A DNA stretch of 64,000 nucleotides, taken from the NCBI GenBank assembly GCA_024336345.1, contig JANFOG010000002.1:620001-684000 (forward strand), read 5' to 3'. Below, one piece after another: positions 36,951-50,180 of this stretch (within the stretch, counting starts at the first letter, position 1; every line of letters starts with the position of its first letter). Under the pieces are notes generated by a model, which was not told where the DNA came from, did no database searches, and worked only from the letters and a program-made list of their open reading frames with translations. Origin of the DNA: Mariannaea sp. PMI_226. Taxonomy: Eukaryota; Ascomycota; Sordariomycetes; Hypocreales; Nectriaceae. Both the position numbers and the translations under genes were made by a program.

Positions 36951-37564
36951 CGCGATGTGATGCGATGGATACAAATGCGACAATGCAATGCCAACGCTGA
37001 AAAGGCCCGTTAAGTGATGGGGGGTACAGGGGATGGCAATATCGAGCATCAAGTACATCAATACGTAGAATGGAAATACGCAATGTGATCAAGGGTGGAA
37101 GATGTCACGGCACATGAAAAAAGGCGATTAGAATCATAATGAAGCTGGGTTGGAAAGGTAGCGAGGTAGGTACATACGTAGTATTTTGGAGTAAACACAC
37201 CTCGGCTGGCGGCTCCTTCTTCTGCCAGGTACCTGTCGGAGAAAAGCCCCCCGTCTTTTAGTTCGGTTTAGCGCTGTTTCAGTGGCGTCCTAAGAAACCG
37301 ACGCTGGTTGGCTCACAGGCGCAGTCACCGTAAAAGCTCCATCCTGAATGAGGCTTGGTACAAGTTTGGGGTTGCTTTTATTTTAGATGGCAGGTTACCA
37401 TTCAGTTGCGTTCTGTTCTGTTCTGTTCGAAGCAATCTAGATCCTCCTTGGATGAAAACTTCTGGCTTTGGGAAACGGAGGGGGGCACGTCCCATTGCGA
37501 TGGTAGCTGTTTGTTTACATAACGTCTAGATGCGTTTCTACGTAATTGTGCATCTACAACGTGG

Positions 37565-37592
37565 GTGCGCGTGTGCGCGTGTGCGTGTGTGT
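37565..37592. repeat. GT/GC dinucleotide microsatellite
   Basis: Alternating purine-pyrimidine GTGCGCGTGTGCGCGTGTGC-type run, a sequence class able to adopt Z-DNA. Intergenic. Confidence 0.8.
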
Positions 37593-39058
37593 TATACGTG
37601 TAAGAAACCCGGCCAGCGCGTCTCGAAATGATTAGACATTCCTTCGTCTTTGTGATGCCAGCGAGGAATGACGTGTGGTTTTGGACTACCGTTTTCTCTT
37701 TTTTTTCCTTTCCTACCCTTGCTTGTACGGTATATAGCAGGTATGTACTTTACCTCAGCGGGTTCCTTGCGCAAGTGCCGCACCGAGCCAGGCTAGTACC
37801 GTAGGTACAGTACCGTACCTAGTGTGTGGCGTTCCGCGTCTACCATCTTAACCATGGCCAACAAACGCCGGGCTCCTCACGCTGTGCAACACAAACGGCT
37901 TGGCGTGAGAGAGGGGAAAACGGTGCAATGTCTATCATCATTTAGCCCAAAATATCCACTTGTAGACCTACATTCGCATGGAGCGCAGAGCCAGAACCAG
38001 GAGGGGGGTCGGAAGTTGTCATTCCTCGACTTCTTCAAGTTATTCCTCTCTGCCGCACATCACGTCTCACCCTCCATCCCGGTCCGCTCGCTCCAACTGG
38101 AAACGCGTCTCCGCATCCCACGGTGGCATTCCACTCCATTAACTCCATTGACATCAGTCCCTTAATTATATACGCCTGCCGATGTCTGTGCTTTAATCTA
38201 TCCTCCGACTCGATTTGCTTCCCTGCCTGGTCGCACCTGAACCACGCATGCACACTGCTCGTCCCATATCACAACCCAACATATTTCGTTTGGGACATTT
38301 AAGTCACCGTAGTATAGTACTGTAGGCACCTAGATAACTATCATGTCTCAGTTCAGAGTGCCAAAGGCAAAAAATATGCTTTTGCCTTAATTGCCCCATG
38401 TGCTGTCTGTATGTAGTACGACACCACATACATACCTAGTCGCCTTTTGCGCCAACGCCGATCTAAACATGCACGCGACTGTGCAAGACATTTTGGTGGG
38501 ACGCTCTTCGGGAGCAAGGGGGGGGAATAGGTTCATGCAGCGCTTGTGACTCGTGAGATCATGAGCATGCACCCATTCTCTTGGCATCAACTTTGGTGCC
38601 GCCCCCAAAAAAAAACCGATGCAGCGGCCCCAAGATTGGAATAGCAGATATTCCTGGTTCCAAGATGGCTTTGTGCTTTAGTATAGATGTCCTGTGTATC
38701 TTTGTAGGTATACCCATACACGTTTCTATCTAGCCTGTAAAGAAATGCAGTTTCTATTGCACCGAGTATCTACGTTGTCTGGGACCAGCAAATGCTTTTT
38801 CTCAGTCTCTTCCTGGACGGCTGTGCTTACTAGTTTGACATGGACGAGAAGCCTGCCACGTCTGAATTCCATTGATAACTAACATGCACCTACTAGGTCT
38901 TGTTTCTTTTTTCTCTTTCTTTTTTTTCTTTTCTTTTGTCATAGTCTACCCAAGCCGTGCATCAAACTATCGACCACGCACTACCTATTTCTTGCTTTTC
39001 CCTTCGTCCTCGTGGTCAGCTGGGCTTCCACCACACGCCAAAGCAATGAAACATCAAA

Positions 39059-39092
39059 CCCCCCCCCCCCCCCCCCTCCTCCTCCTCCTCCT
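39059..39092. repeat. C18 run followed by (TCC)n
   Basis: A pure run of 18 C followed directly by about five TCC units. No gene on either side within 1.8 kb. Confidence 0.9.
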
Positions 39093-40935
39093 CTATTAGC
39101 TCTCTTCCGAGTCACCCGCCATCTCAAGGCTCGCTACGCTGCCGCATATCTCCCCCCACTCATCCAGCGTGACTGAACCCACCAGACACTTTAACAAACA
39201 CCAGAACGCGTTAATGAGGTATGTGCTACTTTTCATCCACACTTCTGCGTGAGTGTCTGCCTACTTCTTTCTCCATCTTTGTCCTTCTCTCCTTGATCTC
39301 ATTCCTTCTGCAGAACTCCTAGACTGGGTTTCTCGGCCCGTTTTCAAACGAGGCTTGTGGCTATGTCTTTCGCAACTGCTCAGGTGAAAAGATGTCCTCA
39401 CCCGGCATCTCTTTTTAACTTGGTTGACATTGTCTCGCCTTATGAGAGAGCGAGAGGGAATAGCCTAGTTAAGTGAATGTGGTCATGATACTGGTTGCTG
39501 TCCATGAACCTATTGTAGATTTTGAAAGTTCTGTCTTGTTCATATCTGTGACATCTCTATTGTAGTATTTACATTGTGTCCACTTCAATCGTAGATTAGT
39601 TTACCCGTCTACACCTAGTTGCACTACGTTCTATAGGTTTCCCAGGGAGAAGCTGTGAGCATGACAAACCAAGCGGGGTGATAGTATCCTTGTAATCATA
39701 TATTGCTCAGGACGTCAAATCTATCCCCCCGAATCCCTGATCTTGGAGATTCGGAACGTCCACTTCGAGATTTTCAATAACCAAAGGATATCCTCCGTGT
39801 TCCGTTCATGGACTGCCCCATATACTTACCCTCCCCAATTACACCGACCATCCTAGTGCTTGACAAGACATGGAAACCCATGTCACAATATATTCTCTGT
39901 AGCCTGGGGTTTTCCCTCTTGACATCCATCTTCATATTCACCTTCACCTTCCACAACAAGATACAGGGCAGGCACTAAACACCATCTCATCCCATCTTTC
40001 GGCGTCATTCCAACTCGGCCAAATCCTTCAACGCCATCAACACCACCGATTCTAATGCCTATCCTCCAGCACAAGCCCGACTACCCTACACCGAAACCGG
40101 ATCTCACATAGGCAACATCCATTGCTTCATATAACTCATACATACCCTGGAGCTGGGTTGGTATCTCCAAGATGCTCATGCCCCCCTTCTTCCCCAATCT
40201 CGGCCTCAACGTCGGGCTCAGCTCGGGCCTACATATTCCACCCACCAACCTCTCCAAACCGATGGCCTCTCCGCCATTTCACCGCGCCAAGCCCGGGGTG
40301 CATAGGAACTCATCCTCCGCATACCTCGTTCGTTCGGCATCACAAGTAAATATTCTCTAATCCTCACCTCTTTCTCCTTCGACTCATCGAGCCCCATACA
40401 CAATGCGCGATGCAACGTACCATTTAGATGTACCATGCATCGTTCTACTTCTCCTTTGATTGTTCTACGGAGCATGATCATGTGCGTGACTAGGTGAGAG
40501 CAAAGAGTGACTATGCATATGAGCATCGTGTTAAAAAAGAATAGTCTATCTGCAAGTCTGGGTTCCTGACCTCAGTTTATCATGTCAAAAGAAACACGAG
40601 ACTGTCCTTCAAACCGCAAAAAATCGCTAACCTTAACCAAGCATATGCTATTCCAATGCTTCCCTTGTTTCCAAACACAGAGTAATTATTCCCACGCTGA
40701 AAGCTTGCCGTTTAGTGCTTTCTGTGACACTCTACCCAACTCTCCCCCAACAGGAGTCATAATAAAGAAATTCGTTATAGTCAGGTGTGACATCGTTCCT
40801 GCGAGTTACACCTGACTTTTGATTATGTGCCGTTGTATATATCTTTGGATTATCATCGTTCGTGGCCCTCCGTATTGCCCATCATTAAGCGAAGTGTCGT
40901 TTTCCTACCCATTTTTTCCTGACTCAAGCTAGGTT

Positions 40936-43292
40936 TCAAATGAAACCTCCTTTTGTCTCAATCGGTCGTTCACTCTCAAGCATTTCGATACCATCGATGT
41001 CAGCACCAAAATCCATGATGAGGATCTTTGGATCCTGACCCGAGCTCACAATTCGTCTGTAGTCACTCTTGGCGCTGAGGACCCAGCTCGCGTGCCATTT
41101 GGGGAAATCAAGAAGCTGATGACCTGTTTCCATGTCCCAGACCTTGATGTCGGTGTCGTAGCTTCCACTGATAAGTCGCCCGCTTACGCTATCAATGTGG
41201 AGGCTGCGAACCAGGTTCTCGTGGGCGTGCATCTCTCGCAGACACTCACCAGTGTTGGCGTCCCAGATCCGGATGACCTTGTCATTACCGGCAGAGGCAA
41301 TGTAGCGTCCATCTTCAGAAAACTGCGAGCAAGCAAGACCCTTGGTGTGGCCTATGAACTCGCGAATGTTCTTGCCAGTGTCGATATTCCAGAGCTTGAC
41401 ACGGAAGTCACCAGAGCAGGATACAATCGTATTAGCACGCATTTGCACGGCGTTGACGGGTCCACCATGGCCACGCAGCTGTCGTACCAACTCGCCCGTT
41501 GCGCGGTCCCACACGCAAATGGTGGTGTCCTTGCTACAGGTCACAATATGCTTCTCATCAAAGGCAAGATCTAGAACCGGGGATGTGTGGTGGCGAAGCC
41601 TTCGAATTGGGCGATACCCTGCGCGAACATCGTGAACAATACAGCTCGAGTCCGATGATCCCGTCACCAAGATTTCGTCATCATACTGCAGACAGAGGAT
41701 GGAGGCTTTGTGGTGAGTCGGGAATGAAGCCAGAGTAGGCATCGATGGGGTCGAACGCTCATTGTTGGGGTTCGTGATAAAATGTACTGGGTTCCCCTCC
41801 TCATCGACGAGCATCCCCTCCTCACCGATAACCTCGGGAGGACCGATGATCAGGCGACATTCAAGGGAGCGCAAATCCCAAACGCGGATGGTTTTGTCTC
41901 GTGAGCCAGTAATGATTTTGTATCTATTTTTTTTATTAGACTACCTCACTTTCACTGCGTATTTTGGGGGCGGGTGGTTAGAGCATACTCATCAAATTGC
42001 AAGCAGTAAATGCTATCTTGGTGACCGTTGAGGTACACAGATCGAGCTTTACCGGCTTTCCACCGGTAGGCAAGTTCCTGCTTCACACGATAAATTTCCT
42101 TCCAGTCGTTTGAAGGAGACAGTCTCGGAATTCCAAGTCCTGTGCCGGGAGTAATGGGACCGCTCGTAGCGTAGGTGCCAGTCATCTCTCGGAGGCACGA
42201 TTCCCTCCAGACATGCTGGTTGGCAACCGCTTTCTTCCAATTGCGAGAAACGCCACTGGCCTTTGCAAGGGCCGCGGAATCGAGGCAAGCCAGAACATGA
42301 ATGGCCAACTCGATAGGGAGCTTGGAGATGAAATCGATCCTGCTGATGGTGGAGCCCGGGTCAGTACCTAGTTCGCTATCAACACCGTCGTCAGCTCCGC
42401 TGCCAGGAAGCGTGACGGCTATTCCGATGCCGCTCTCCCGGTCGTTTCCGTCCTCGCTGTTGCTAGGGTGCAGCCATAAGCCCTGGAGACCATTCCTGGA
42501 GAGGTATTCGTTTTGCATAGCAGCGGAGGCCTTGGCTGCGGCGCCAGAATTGGTTGGGATGAATGGCGGCTCACCGCCAAGACCTGGGATCGGGAGTTCT
42601 GGATGGTGGAAGGTAGCCGGGTCCTGGATTAGATCGAGATCATAGATAGAGCGCGAATGTCGAAAACTGGCAGCTTGTCGCAGTCGGTTCCAAGTCGAGT
42701 GATCGCGGGAAGTGGTCGGTCTAGCAGGATGGGAGTGATGAAGGCTGTGTTGGTTTGCATCTTGATTAGAGAGATCCTCGGCGGCGGCGGATGCTCTACG
42801 ATGAACTATGCCCTTGAGAGAGAGGGATGCACGTCGAAACATTCCCTTGATGCTTCCCGGCGTGTGGAGGTGGTGAGAATGATGATGATGCTGCTGCTGG
42901 CTGTGGAAGGCGAGATGGTGGCCTCGGCCGTGGCCGTGGATATGGCTATCGTTTGGTTCGTCTTCCTCGGCGTCGTCGATGGCAAGTTCGTTGAGCTGCC
43001 TCGGTAGATGGTGAAAATGATCGTGGCCGAATACGAAGGACTTTGGTCGGCGCCATGGCAAGGAAAGACTGAGACTGCGATGTCGCGGCGGATTGGTTGT
43101 GCCTATGTTGCTTGAAAGCTCGCGGGGAACCGAGGTTTGGTTGAGAGTGGTGGCCGTAACAGCGGCCACGCTGGCAGCGCTGTTGTCATGGTTGGCGGCA
43201 TGGTCATGCTCGCCCATGGCGACAGTAGTAACGTCCATGATGGCTTCAGGTGCGGGAACCCGGTCATTCATAGCGACGATATGAAGGGTCAT
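40936..43292 (-). CDS. F-box / WD40-repeat protein, putative SCF substrate receptor
   Basis: Probably recruits substrates to an SCF ubiquitin ligase, by analogy with F-box/WD40 proteins. Exons are 43292-41989 and 41923-40936, giving 763 aa. The intron (GTATGC donor, TAG acceptor) lies inside the first WD repeat and restores FDEYKIITGSRDKTIRVWD. The N-terminal 310 residues look disordered and contain a His-rich tract (QQQHHHHSHHLH). The F-box is at about 320-368 (ISKLPIELAIHVLACLDSAA, then VSRNWKKAVANQHVWRESC). About seven WD repeats follow from about 420 to 745 (HQDSIYCLQFD; HKASILCLQYDDEILVTGSS; HTSPVLDLAFDEKHIVTCSK; VNAVQMRANTIVSCSGDFR; HTKGLACSQFSEDGRYIASA; HENLVRSLHIDSVSGRLISG). The start may be MTLHIVAMND or the second Met at residue 8. 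The closest named family member was not resolved. Confidence 0.92.
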
Positions 43293-46200
43293 CAGCAGCC
43301 GCGTGACACCGTGTGTGGTGGCGGCGTCCTGAGAGCGTGGAGTGCGTTATCAAGACTCTCCTTCGTTCCGCGGTTTGCGTCTGCAGTTCGATCGGTGTCT
43401 TTATCTATTTTCGATTTTTGTGTTTTTTTATGGCCGAATTAGGTACCAGCTGATGTCGAGCCAGTGGGAGCTGTTGAGAGCAGCAGGGAAGTGCCGCACG
43501 GGACCAGTGCACAGCGAATCGATAAAACTGGAAATGCCAGGGTACACAGGACCGATTCAATAGAAGTTTTGGATTGTGGATTTGACAGGTGATCCGTGAT
43601 CCAGTGACGGGGGAATGACAAATGACAATAAAGACGGGTGAGCGAGCGAGCGATGCAAGAAAGAAGCGATTAAATATCAAGTAGAGGCGGAAAGAATGCG
43701 GAATCGTGAGCTGGTAACTATTGAATAGCACACTGGCTGACTGGCTGTCTTCGTCAATTCAATCAACCACCCAGTTTCTCCGCAATATCGGTGCGGCTTG
43801 TGTTGGACCGTGGTGAGTGAAAGGGGTCGGGAATCGGGACCTGGGCACCTCAAGTTGAGGGCGGCGTGTAAGCCTCTTTTTAATCTGTAGGCCGAGACAA
43901 GACAAGAGCTGAGATGCGTGCTGGGCAAGTACAAGGTTTAGCGGAGGGGGGTCCCCCTGTCTTTCTCTCTCCGAGGCCTGGTCGTCTCCGCCCAGGGTTG
44001 TTATTTTTGTGGTGCGTTGTCTCGGGGAATGCACGGCGCCGCGAGTAATAATGATGATCGATTGTTGGGATTCCTCTTTGAACGAGCGATATGCCCAAGT
44101 GCGCAAAATGGCTTTGTTTCTTGATTCAGATTGATTGATGTAGCCGACCGGTTTTTTTCTTTTTTTGCTGGGGGTGTGGTGTTTCTTTCTTCTATTCTCG
44201 CAGTCGAGGAAAGGGAGAGTAGGGAACCGTTAACTGATCCTGATATAGAGTGTCGTCGTGGTGACAGCCTCTCAAACGTCAAATAAAGAGCAGCGCAAAA
44301 AAAAAAAAAAAGGTTGACAACCAGTTAGAAGCCAACAGAAACCCCTGTAAACAAAGATATAACAAGCAAATGCTATTGGACAAGGGAGGCAGTTTGGGAA
44401 TCAGGGGGGTCAAGTCAAGAGAGTGACCAAAGAGGGAACAGGGTCAAAAGAGAGAAGAAATTTGACATGGACGAAACGTCTCGCCAGCAGGGATAGGGGA
44501 GGGAGGGACAATGAAAGGGAAGGCAGAGGGATGGATATATAGGTAGGGATGATGGGAGACGGGACTTAGTTCCGCGGCTTGTATAAGTTCCAATGCTGTC
44601 TGAATCGCCAAAGAAAAGAAGGAGAAAAAAAATTTAATAATTGGTAATAACCAGCAGCATGAGAAGGATCCCAGGCACGGAATTGCAGATCTTTCCTAAT
44701 TATCTCCAGGTACCGCCAACCAGAGGGACCATAGGGACTATAGGGACCAGAGGCAACGGAGGCACCAGAGGAACCAAGAGAATTCCCAAAGGCGGGTTGG
44801 CAGACACAATGGCAGACAAAGTTTTGCTAGCCGCATGCCTCGAACGCCGAGAAGAACGGGTCATGAATCGAGAAGGCGAGATGCACCCGTAGCCGCAGCC
44901 ATCAGAGGTCGACTCGGGTTAGATTTTTCCAAATCTCTCACCCTCCATCATGCACAGGCGCAGGAATGCGGAAGACCCGGTGGGGACTGACTGTGCAAAA
45001 TTGGACAACCATTGGGAAAACATGGCTGAATTGGACGGTTTGACGCCTCACCAACGCCCCCTTTCCACCAATTCCACCCTTTCCACTGGGGCGTTTCCAG
45101 AATTTCAAAGACATGCAGCTTCACCGCCAGCTTCCTCCTCCCGCGCCTCTCTCCTCTCACATAAGTTTTGCCTCCCTTTTGTTCAGCCAGTTCAGAGGAG
45201 GCGAGGATAAGCTGACCCAAAACGAATATTAAAAATAATGGTTAAAAAAAATCAACCCACGGGGAAGAAGCGGAACGAAACTCGGGTGTATGAGATGAAC
45301 CAACCCATTTTTCAATTCAAGCGTCTTGATACAAAGTACCTACATACGGATACTGCCTCTCACAAGCCAGGGCACAATAGAATGATGCAAAGGCTGGGCC
45401 GGAACCCGCGAACACCCCCCCTACCCCCCAAATTGTGGCGCTGAAGCGACACCAATGGACGTTTCGTCTTCAAAATGGTGGCAAATCTGACCCATATACA
45501 TACGTAGTGGTTTCTTTTCTTCATCATGATGGTACCGAGTCCCTTCGGATAGACCCTCCTGTTACCATTTCCTTGCTCTTGCAATCCACTTCAACACCTC
45601 AGATCGTAAAACCCCCTCGCTCTGATGGGCTCTTATCGGAAAAACGTGAGGAGAATGAAAAGAAGTATGAACGGACGGCATCCAACCCTTTCACAATCGA
45701 GACAGACCCTGGACCCCTTTTTTTTCTCACACATTTTTTTTGTTTCTTGCCAGAAAAGGGTAAATGATTTGCAGGGTGCATGTATAGTCAGTTTTGTAGT
45801 CAGTGTTCAATGGCCAACACAAAAGCCCAACGTCTTACTTTGCTGGCAGTATGGTTATATGTGCCCTCTCTTGAACAATAACACATCGAGCCTGTCAATT
45901 CATTGCCGCAGGGGTAGCTCGCTATTCTTCCCCCCAATGCTTTTTTTTTCCCCTGCCCTGATGATCTCATTCGTCGGAAGGGAGAATTTGGAGGCAAGTG
46001 GCTTTTCTCCGCATCATTTCTTCGAAAGCATTGCGTAGGGTGCGTGGTGATGAGGAACCATCTAGTGCACCAATGGAGTCTCGTGTCGTAGTCCACGGAA
46101 ATATCATATGAAAGCCTCACATTCACCCTCCCTCGAATAGGATTAACCTTGACCATGTTATTGCTGTTATTCCATCTCGAATACGGAGTAGAAGAAATGA

Positions 46201-47256
46201 AAAAGGCACGGTGCTCCCATGATTCAAGGAGACCCCTCCCATTCCACCCCCAGATCCGCCGCCCCCAGAATGGGACAAGCCGGCCCGCCGGCAAACCCAC
46301 AGTGCCCCCAAAGGGCCACAAGGCGCGACTGATTGATCGATTGATTGACGAGCAGCCAGTCTGGCCGGCAATTCGAAAAGGGCAGCGCAAGCACAGGCGC
46401 CGAAGGGGGAGGGGGAAAAGAAGCACGACATGAAAGGGGCCAGGTTCCACAGAAGCTAAAACCTTTTCTTCCCTTCCAGATCCCCAGGCAATTTATTCCC
46501 GGCCGATGGAACCTGACATTTTGCAGAGCCCAGTTGCACGGAGATCCCGACTGGGGGCTCGCCCGACGCTGGTATAAAAAATTTTCCTGAGCCAACGACC
46601 TGCCAGTCAGACGTACCTAGGTAACTCCAGTATGGGGTACGGGGTAATTAGATTTGTTAATCAAATTCCCTGTATTCTCCTTTTAGCTACCTCGAAGCTA
46701 TTTCTGACTTGCAGGTAATTAAAAATGAAAGAAGCAAAGCAGATATGGTTGTTACTCTGTGGTTATGATCCCCAGAGGATACAAACGAAGCACGTAACCA
46801 ACTACCGCAACTCTAGTGCTGGGTACTTCCGGGCTGACGTACCTTGCGAGGCCACAGTCTGCTGATTTCTTGTCGAAATTGAGCAGTGAGTCAGGGCAGT
46901 TTGTTTTATTGGAAAGGAGTTAGAAGAATATGAATTTCTATTGATAGGCCTTGGTAGAAGCCTACACAAACTCTTCTCTTCCAGCAGAGAATCCCTACTT
47001 AATAACCATGTCGTACATTGACCAGACCTGCGGTTCATTCTCGCAACTCAAGGTCCAGGTTTAGAACTAATGTGGATCGATTTTTTTCCCCCGAACTATT
47101 ACCATGGATAGAACGGCCACAACATAATTTTCTGATTCGATGCATCAAGTGAACAACAGGAAAGGGCTTACTCTTGGTTCAGAACAGACGCCACTGACCC
47201 GAGAATCTCTCACCTCTTTGAAAGTTTAACTCCCTTCGAAACAAATCAAACACAAA
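43293..47256. other. 4.0 kb interval, no supported gene
   Basis: Probably the F-box gene's promoter and leader on one side and the DUF7704-like gene's promoter on the other. A 216-codon minus-strand frame (45800-46450) has no ATG at its start and matches no family. Imperfect AGGGACCATAGGGACTATAGG-like units lie near 44725-44760. The palindrome TACCTAGGTA lies at 46614-46623. Confidence 0.55.
44724..44775. repeat. Imperfect tandem units (AGGGACCAT / AGAGGCACC type)
   Basis: Three or four degenerate 9-10 bp units in a row (AGGGACCAT, AGGGACTAT, AGGGACCAG, then AGGCAACGG and AGGCACCAG). Intergenic. Confidence 0.65.
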
Positions 47257-47778
47257 ATGGCTTCCCAGGGTCAGCAGAAACAGCAGAAACAGCAGCAGCA
47301 ACAGATGGGCCAGGTCGGGTTCCGCATCCACTTCATCTACCGCTTCTTCTTCTTCCTGGTTGAGCCTATATCCGCCCTCGTCGGCGCCTACTTCAGCCAC
47401 TTTCGTCAACACGAGTACCTCTCATTGCTCAACGCCAGCTCGACTCCCGAGCAGGTCCCGCTCAGCACCTCTGTGGCCCTCTCGCAGCTGGCCAACATGT
47501 ACCTGTTCTTCGCTCTCAACGAGGCCATTGTTTTGCGGTCTACGGCGGACCTGCGCGTGTGGCGCGCAGTGCTGTTCGTCCTGCTGCTTGCTGATTTCGG
47601 CCACCTGTGGTCGCTTCGCCAGCTGGGACTAGGCGTCTACTACGATGTCGCGGGGTGGAATGTGAGTGATCTGGGGAACGTGCCATGGGTCTATCTCGGT
47701 GCGACGATGAGGATGTGTTTCCTGGCCGGGATTGGCATGGGTGAGTCTCAGGCTCTGAAGAATAAGAAGAAGGTATGA
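47257..47778 (+). CDS. DUF7704-like four-helix membrane protein
   Basis: A 173-aa intronless protein of a family found widely in Pezizomycotina, DUF7704 as far as I recall it. Its function is unknown. The start ATG has a good CACAAAATGGC context. The N-terminus is Gln/Lys-rich (QQKQQKQQQQQM). Four hydrophobic segments follow: IHFIYRFFFFLVEPISALVG (about 24-43), LSQLANMYLFFALNEAIVL (about 75-93), AVLFVLLLADFGHLWSL (about 103-119) and VPWVYLGATMRMCFLAGIGM (about 142-161). Between the last two lies the conserved VYYDVAGWNVSDLGN. The family label rests on this C-terminal region and helix spacing. Members sometimes sit near biosynthetic genes, but the neighbours here do not form a cluster. The C-terminus is Lys-rich (LKNKKKV), a possible ER-retrieval-like tail, which is inference. 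Confidence 0.78.
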   Translation: MASQGQQKQQKQQQQQMGQVGFRIHFIYRFFFFLVEPISALVGAYFSHFRQHEYLSLLNASSTPEQVPLSTSVALSQLANMYLFFALNEAIVLRSTADLRVWRAVLFVLLLADFGHLWSLRQLGLGVYYDVAGWNVSDLGNVPWVYLGATMRMCFLAGIGMGESQALKNKKKV

Positions 47779-48872
47779 GAGTAAAAGCAGAATGGGGGAA
47801 GAGGAGGCGGGCTGGAGGTGTTGGTGCTGAGGGAATGAGGATGAAGAAAAGAGACAAGATGGGGGGAAAAAAGCCGGCCGGCTAATCTACTAGAGTCACG
47901 TTGGCATAATGGGACCTGAATGAGGAGAGAAAAAAAATGCAACTTGAGGGAATCATAGGATGGGAAAGCAGGCCGAGTGGAATGGTGCAGACGTGGTGAT
48001 ATATCCGACATCCGATAGGCGATGTTGCTCGTGGACTCATTGCGCTGCTGCGTGTGGCAATGGCCAATAGGACTCATCGAAGGTTACAAGAAAAGGAAAA
48101 TGAAGCGATATGGTCATCCGAAACTAACATAGGTAGCTTATGGATGAAAAGAAAAAAAAAGTGAAGATGGGAAAAACAGCCTCAATTGTCTCGATTTGAA
48201 TGTTCAGAGCTCGCCATGTGAACCAAATCCATTCATCAAACATCTCCCAACACTGGCGCCCCGTCTGCTTCGTGGAGAAATCGGCCGCCGTCGGACTAAT
48301 TGCCCACGATAATCCGGGTCGAGGCTCTATTGTCATGATAGTGGGGTGATGACCGGTACAGCTAGTTGTTCAAAGCGGCAATTGTTACCCCTCAATGTCG
48401 TCAGTGGATCGGCTTGTTCACCTCACGGTCCTATCGCAAGCCGTTGCGATGACCCAGAGAACAATACCCAATTCGTCCCTCCCAAGAGGAGCCCCCAAAC
48501 CACCAGGGAAGGCAAACCGAGACTTTCTCCCCCCCAAAGCTAGGTCCCCGTCATTTCCTTGTACAGTAAGGACGCCGAGGGGGTAAGCTGTCAAGCTTGC
48601 CACCAGCCAGCTGCCCCTCCTTTCGCTGATTATGCGGTCCTCTCCCATCGCGACGAGGAGACATGAGAAGAGGGGAAAGAGACAGGGAGAGTGTGGGGGG
48701 GTTGGGACTTGATGATGTACGCAAGTTTCACTCAATTGATATGTTGGTAGGAGATGGATTAAATAAACCCATTCCCCCCTCATTTCTGTCGCATCCTCGT
48801 TCTTGAAAACTCTCCTCCCTTCTCACTCCTCGTCTTTCCATCAAACCTCCCCCCCCCCCAATCGTCCCCATC
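47779..48872. other. 1.1 kb interval, alcohol dehydrogenase promoter
   Basis: No gene. A C-run leader (48848-48859) lies just before the alcohol dehydrogenase start. The first about 130 bases are probably the 3' UTR of the DUF7704-like gene. Confidence 0.55.
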
Positions 48873-50030
48873 ATGTCTTCTCCAGAACAGTTCCAGAGCT
48901 TCCAGTCTCCCAGCGCTGAGCACTGGCTCGAGTTCCAAAAGGCCGCGTGGACTCCTCGTCCCTTTGGCGAAAAGGACGTGGACATCCAGATCGAGTGCTG
49001 CGGTGTCTGCGCCAGCGACCGACACACCATCAGTGGTGACTGGGGCGGTTGCCCTTACCCCCTCGCCGTCGGACACGAGGTTGTGGGTAAGGTTGTTCGC
49101 GTTGGCTCCAAGGTGACCTCCACCAAGGTCGGCGACCGTGTTGGCGCTGGTGCTCAGGTCTATTCGTGCCGGGACTGCCGCCAGTGCAAGAATGACAACG
49201 AGACCTATTGCAAGGACCAGATCGATGCTTATGGCGCTCCTTACCTTGACACCGGCTACACCACCCAGGGTGGATACTCCTCTCACACTCGAGTTGATGA
49301 GTTCTGGTGAGTTCCAAGTCCCAATCGTTGTTTGCAAAAGCTTCTTCGCATACTAACCGTGTTTTCCTTCCTATCCTTCAGGGTCTACCCCATTCCCGAC
49401 GCTCTATCCAGCACCCAGGCTGCTCCTATGTTGTGCGCCGGTATTACCGTCTACAGTCCTCTGAAGCGCCTCGGTGCTGGCCCTGGCAAGAAGGTTGGCA
49501 TCGTCGGTATTGGTGGTCTCGGTCACTACGGTGTGATCTTCGCCAAGGCTCTCGGAGCTGAAGTCTGGGCCATCTCCCGTTCTCGTGCCAAGGAGGAGGA
49601 TGCCAAGAAGATGGGTGCCGACGGCTTCCTAGCAACCAGCGAGAAGGACTGGACCAAGGGCCACGAGATGACTTTCGACATCATCATCAACACTGCCAAC
49701 TCCTTTGAAGGCTTTGCCCTCGCCGAGTACCTCAGCCTGCTCGACATCCACGGCCACTGGAACTCGGTCGGTCTGCCCGGCGGCGAAGGCATCTCTATGC
49801 GCAACCAGGACTTCCTGAGCAACGGATGCTACATCGGCTCTTCCCACTTGGGCAGCCGACGCGAGATGCTCGAGATGCTTCAGCTCGCCGCCGACAAGGG
49901 ACTCAAGTCGTGGGTGGAGGAGATCCCCATCTCCAAGGAGGGCTTGCAACTGGCCATGGAGAACTTGAGGACGAGCAAGGTGCGATACCGATCGTGCATG
50001 GTTGACTACGACAAGGCTTTCAGCTCTTGA
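48873..50030 (+). CDS. NADP-dependent zinc alcohol dehydrogenase (ADH6/cinnamyl type)
   Basis: A medium-chain zinc dehydrogenase that interconverts aldehydes (cinnamaldehyde and branched or aromatic types in the family) and alcohols, normally with NADPH. Exons are 48873-49306 and 49382-50030, giving 360 aa, the length of yeast Adh6. The 75-nt intron splits the Trp codon of DEFW. Catalytic zinc ligands are C46 (GVCASD), H68-E69 (GHEVVG) and C163 (PMLCAGITVY). Structural zinc cysteines are C99, C102, C105 and C113 (CRDCRQCKNDNETYC). The Rossmann motif GIGGLGHYG is at about 187-195. SRSRAKEEDAKKMGA supplies basic residues that usually indicate NADP(H) preference. The C-terminal VRYRSCMVDYDKAF is typical of the group. 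Intact. The actual substrate is not knowable from sequence. Confidence 0.93.
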
Positions 50031-50050
50031 GTGGCGAGATGATGATGATG

Positions 50051-50056
50051 AATAAA
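50051..50056 (+). promoter_or_regulatory. Candidate polyadenylation signal of the alcohol dehydrogenase
   Basis: AATAAA about 20 nt after the stop codon, in a purine-rich 3' region. Confidence 0.4.
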
Positions 50057-50180
50057 GACTTGGGGGAAAACGAGGCGAGAAGACAAGGTGAGATAAATAG
50101 GAGAAGAGAGAGATGAGAGGTTGTCAGGAGAGGCTGTTGGAAGGGGTTAGTGGACCCCTGGGCCCTTTTTAACTCATCAT

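Larger units (their letters stand above)
35435..40935. other. 5.5 kb gene-poor interval
   Basis: No recognisable gene; the frames are short and of low complexity. It contains a perfect 10-bp tandem pair (CGAGAGGCGG, 36931-36950), the palindrome CAGGTACCTG (37226-37235), GTGCGC/GTGTGC repeats (37565-37592), a GTACC-rich cluster (37791-37822) and a C18 plus TCC microsatellite (39059-39092). The first about 400 bases (35435-35830) are probably the GH55 promoter. Confidence 0.55.

Noticed and set aside
45800..46450. 216-codon minus-strand frame
   Set aside because: The start is not ATG and the product resembles no protein family.
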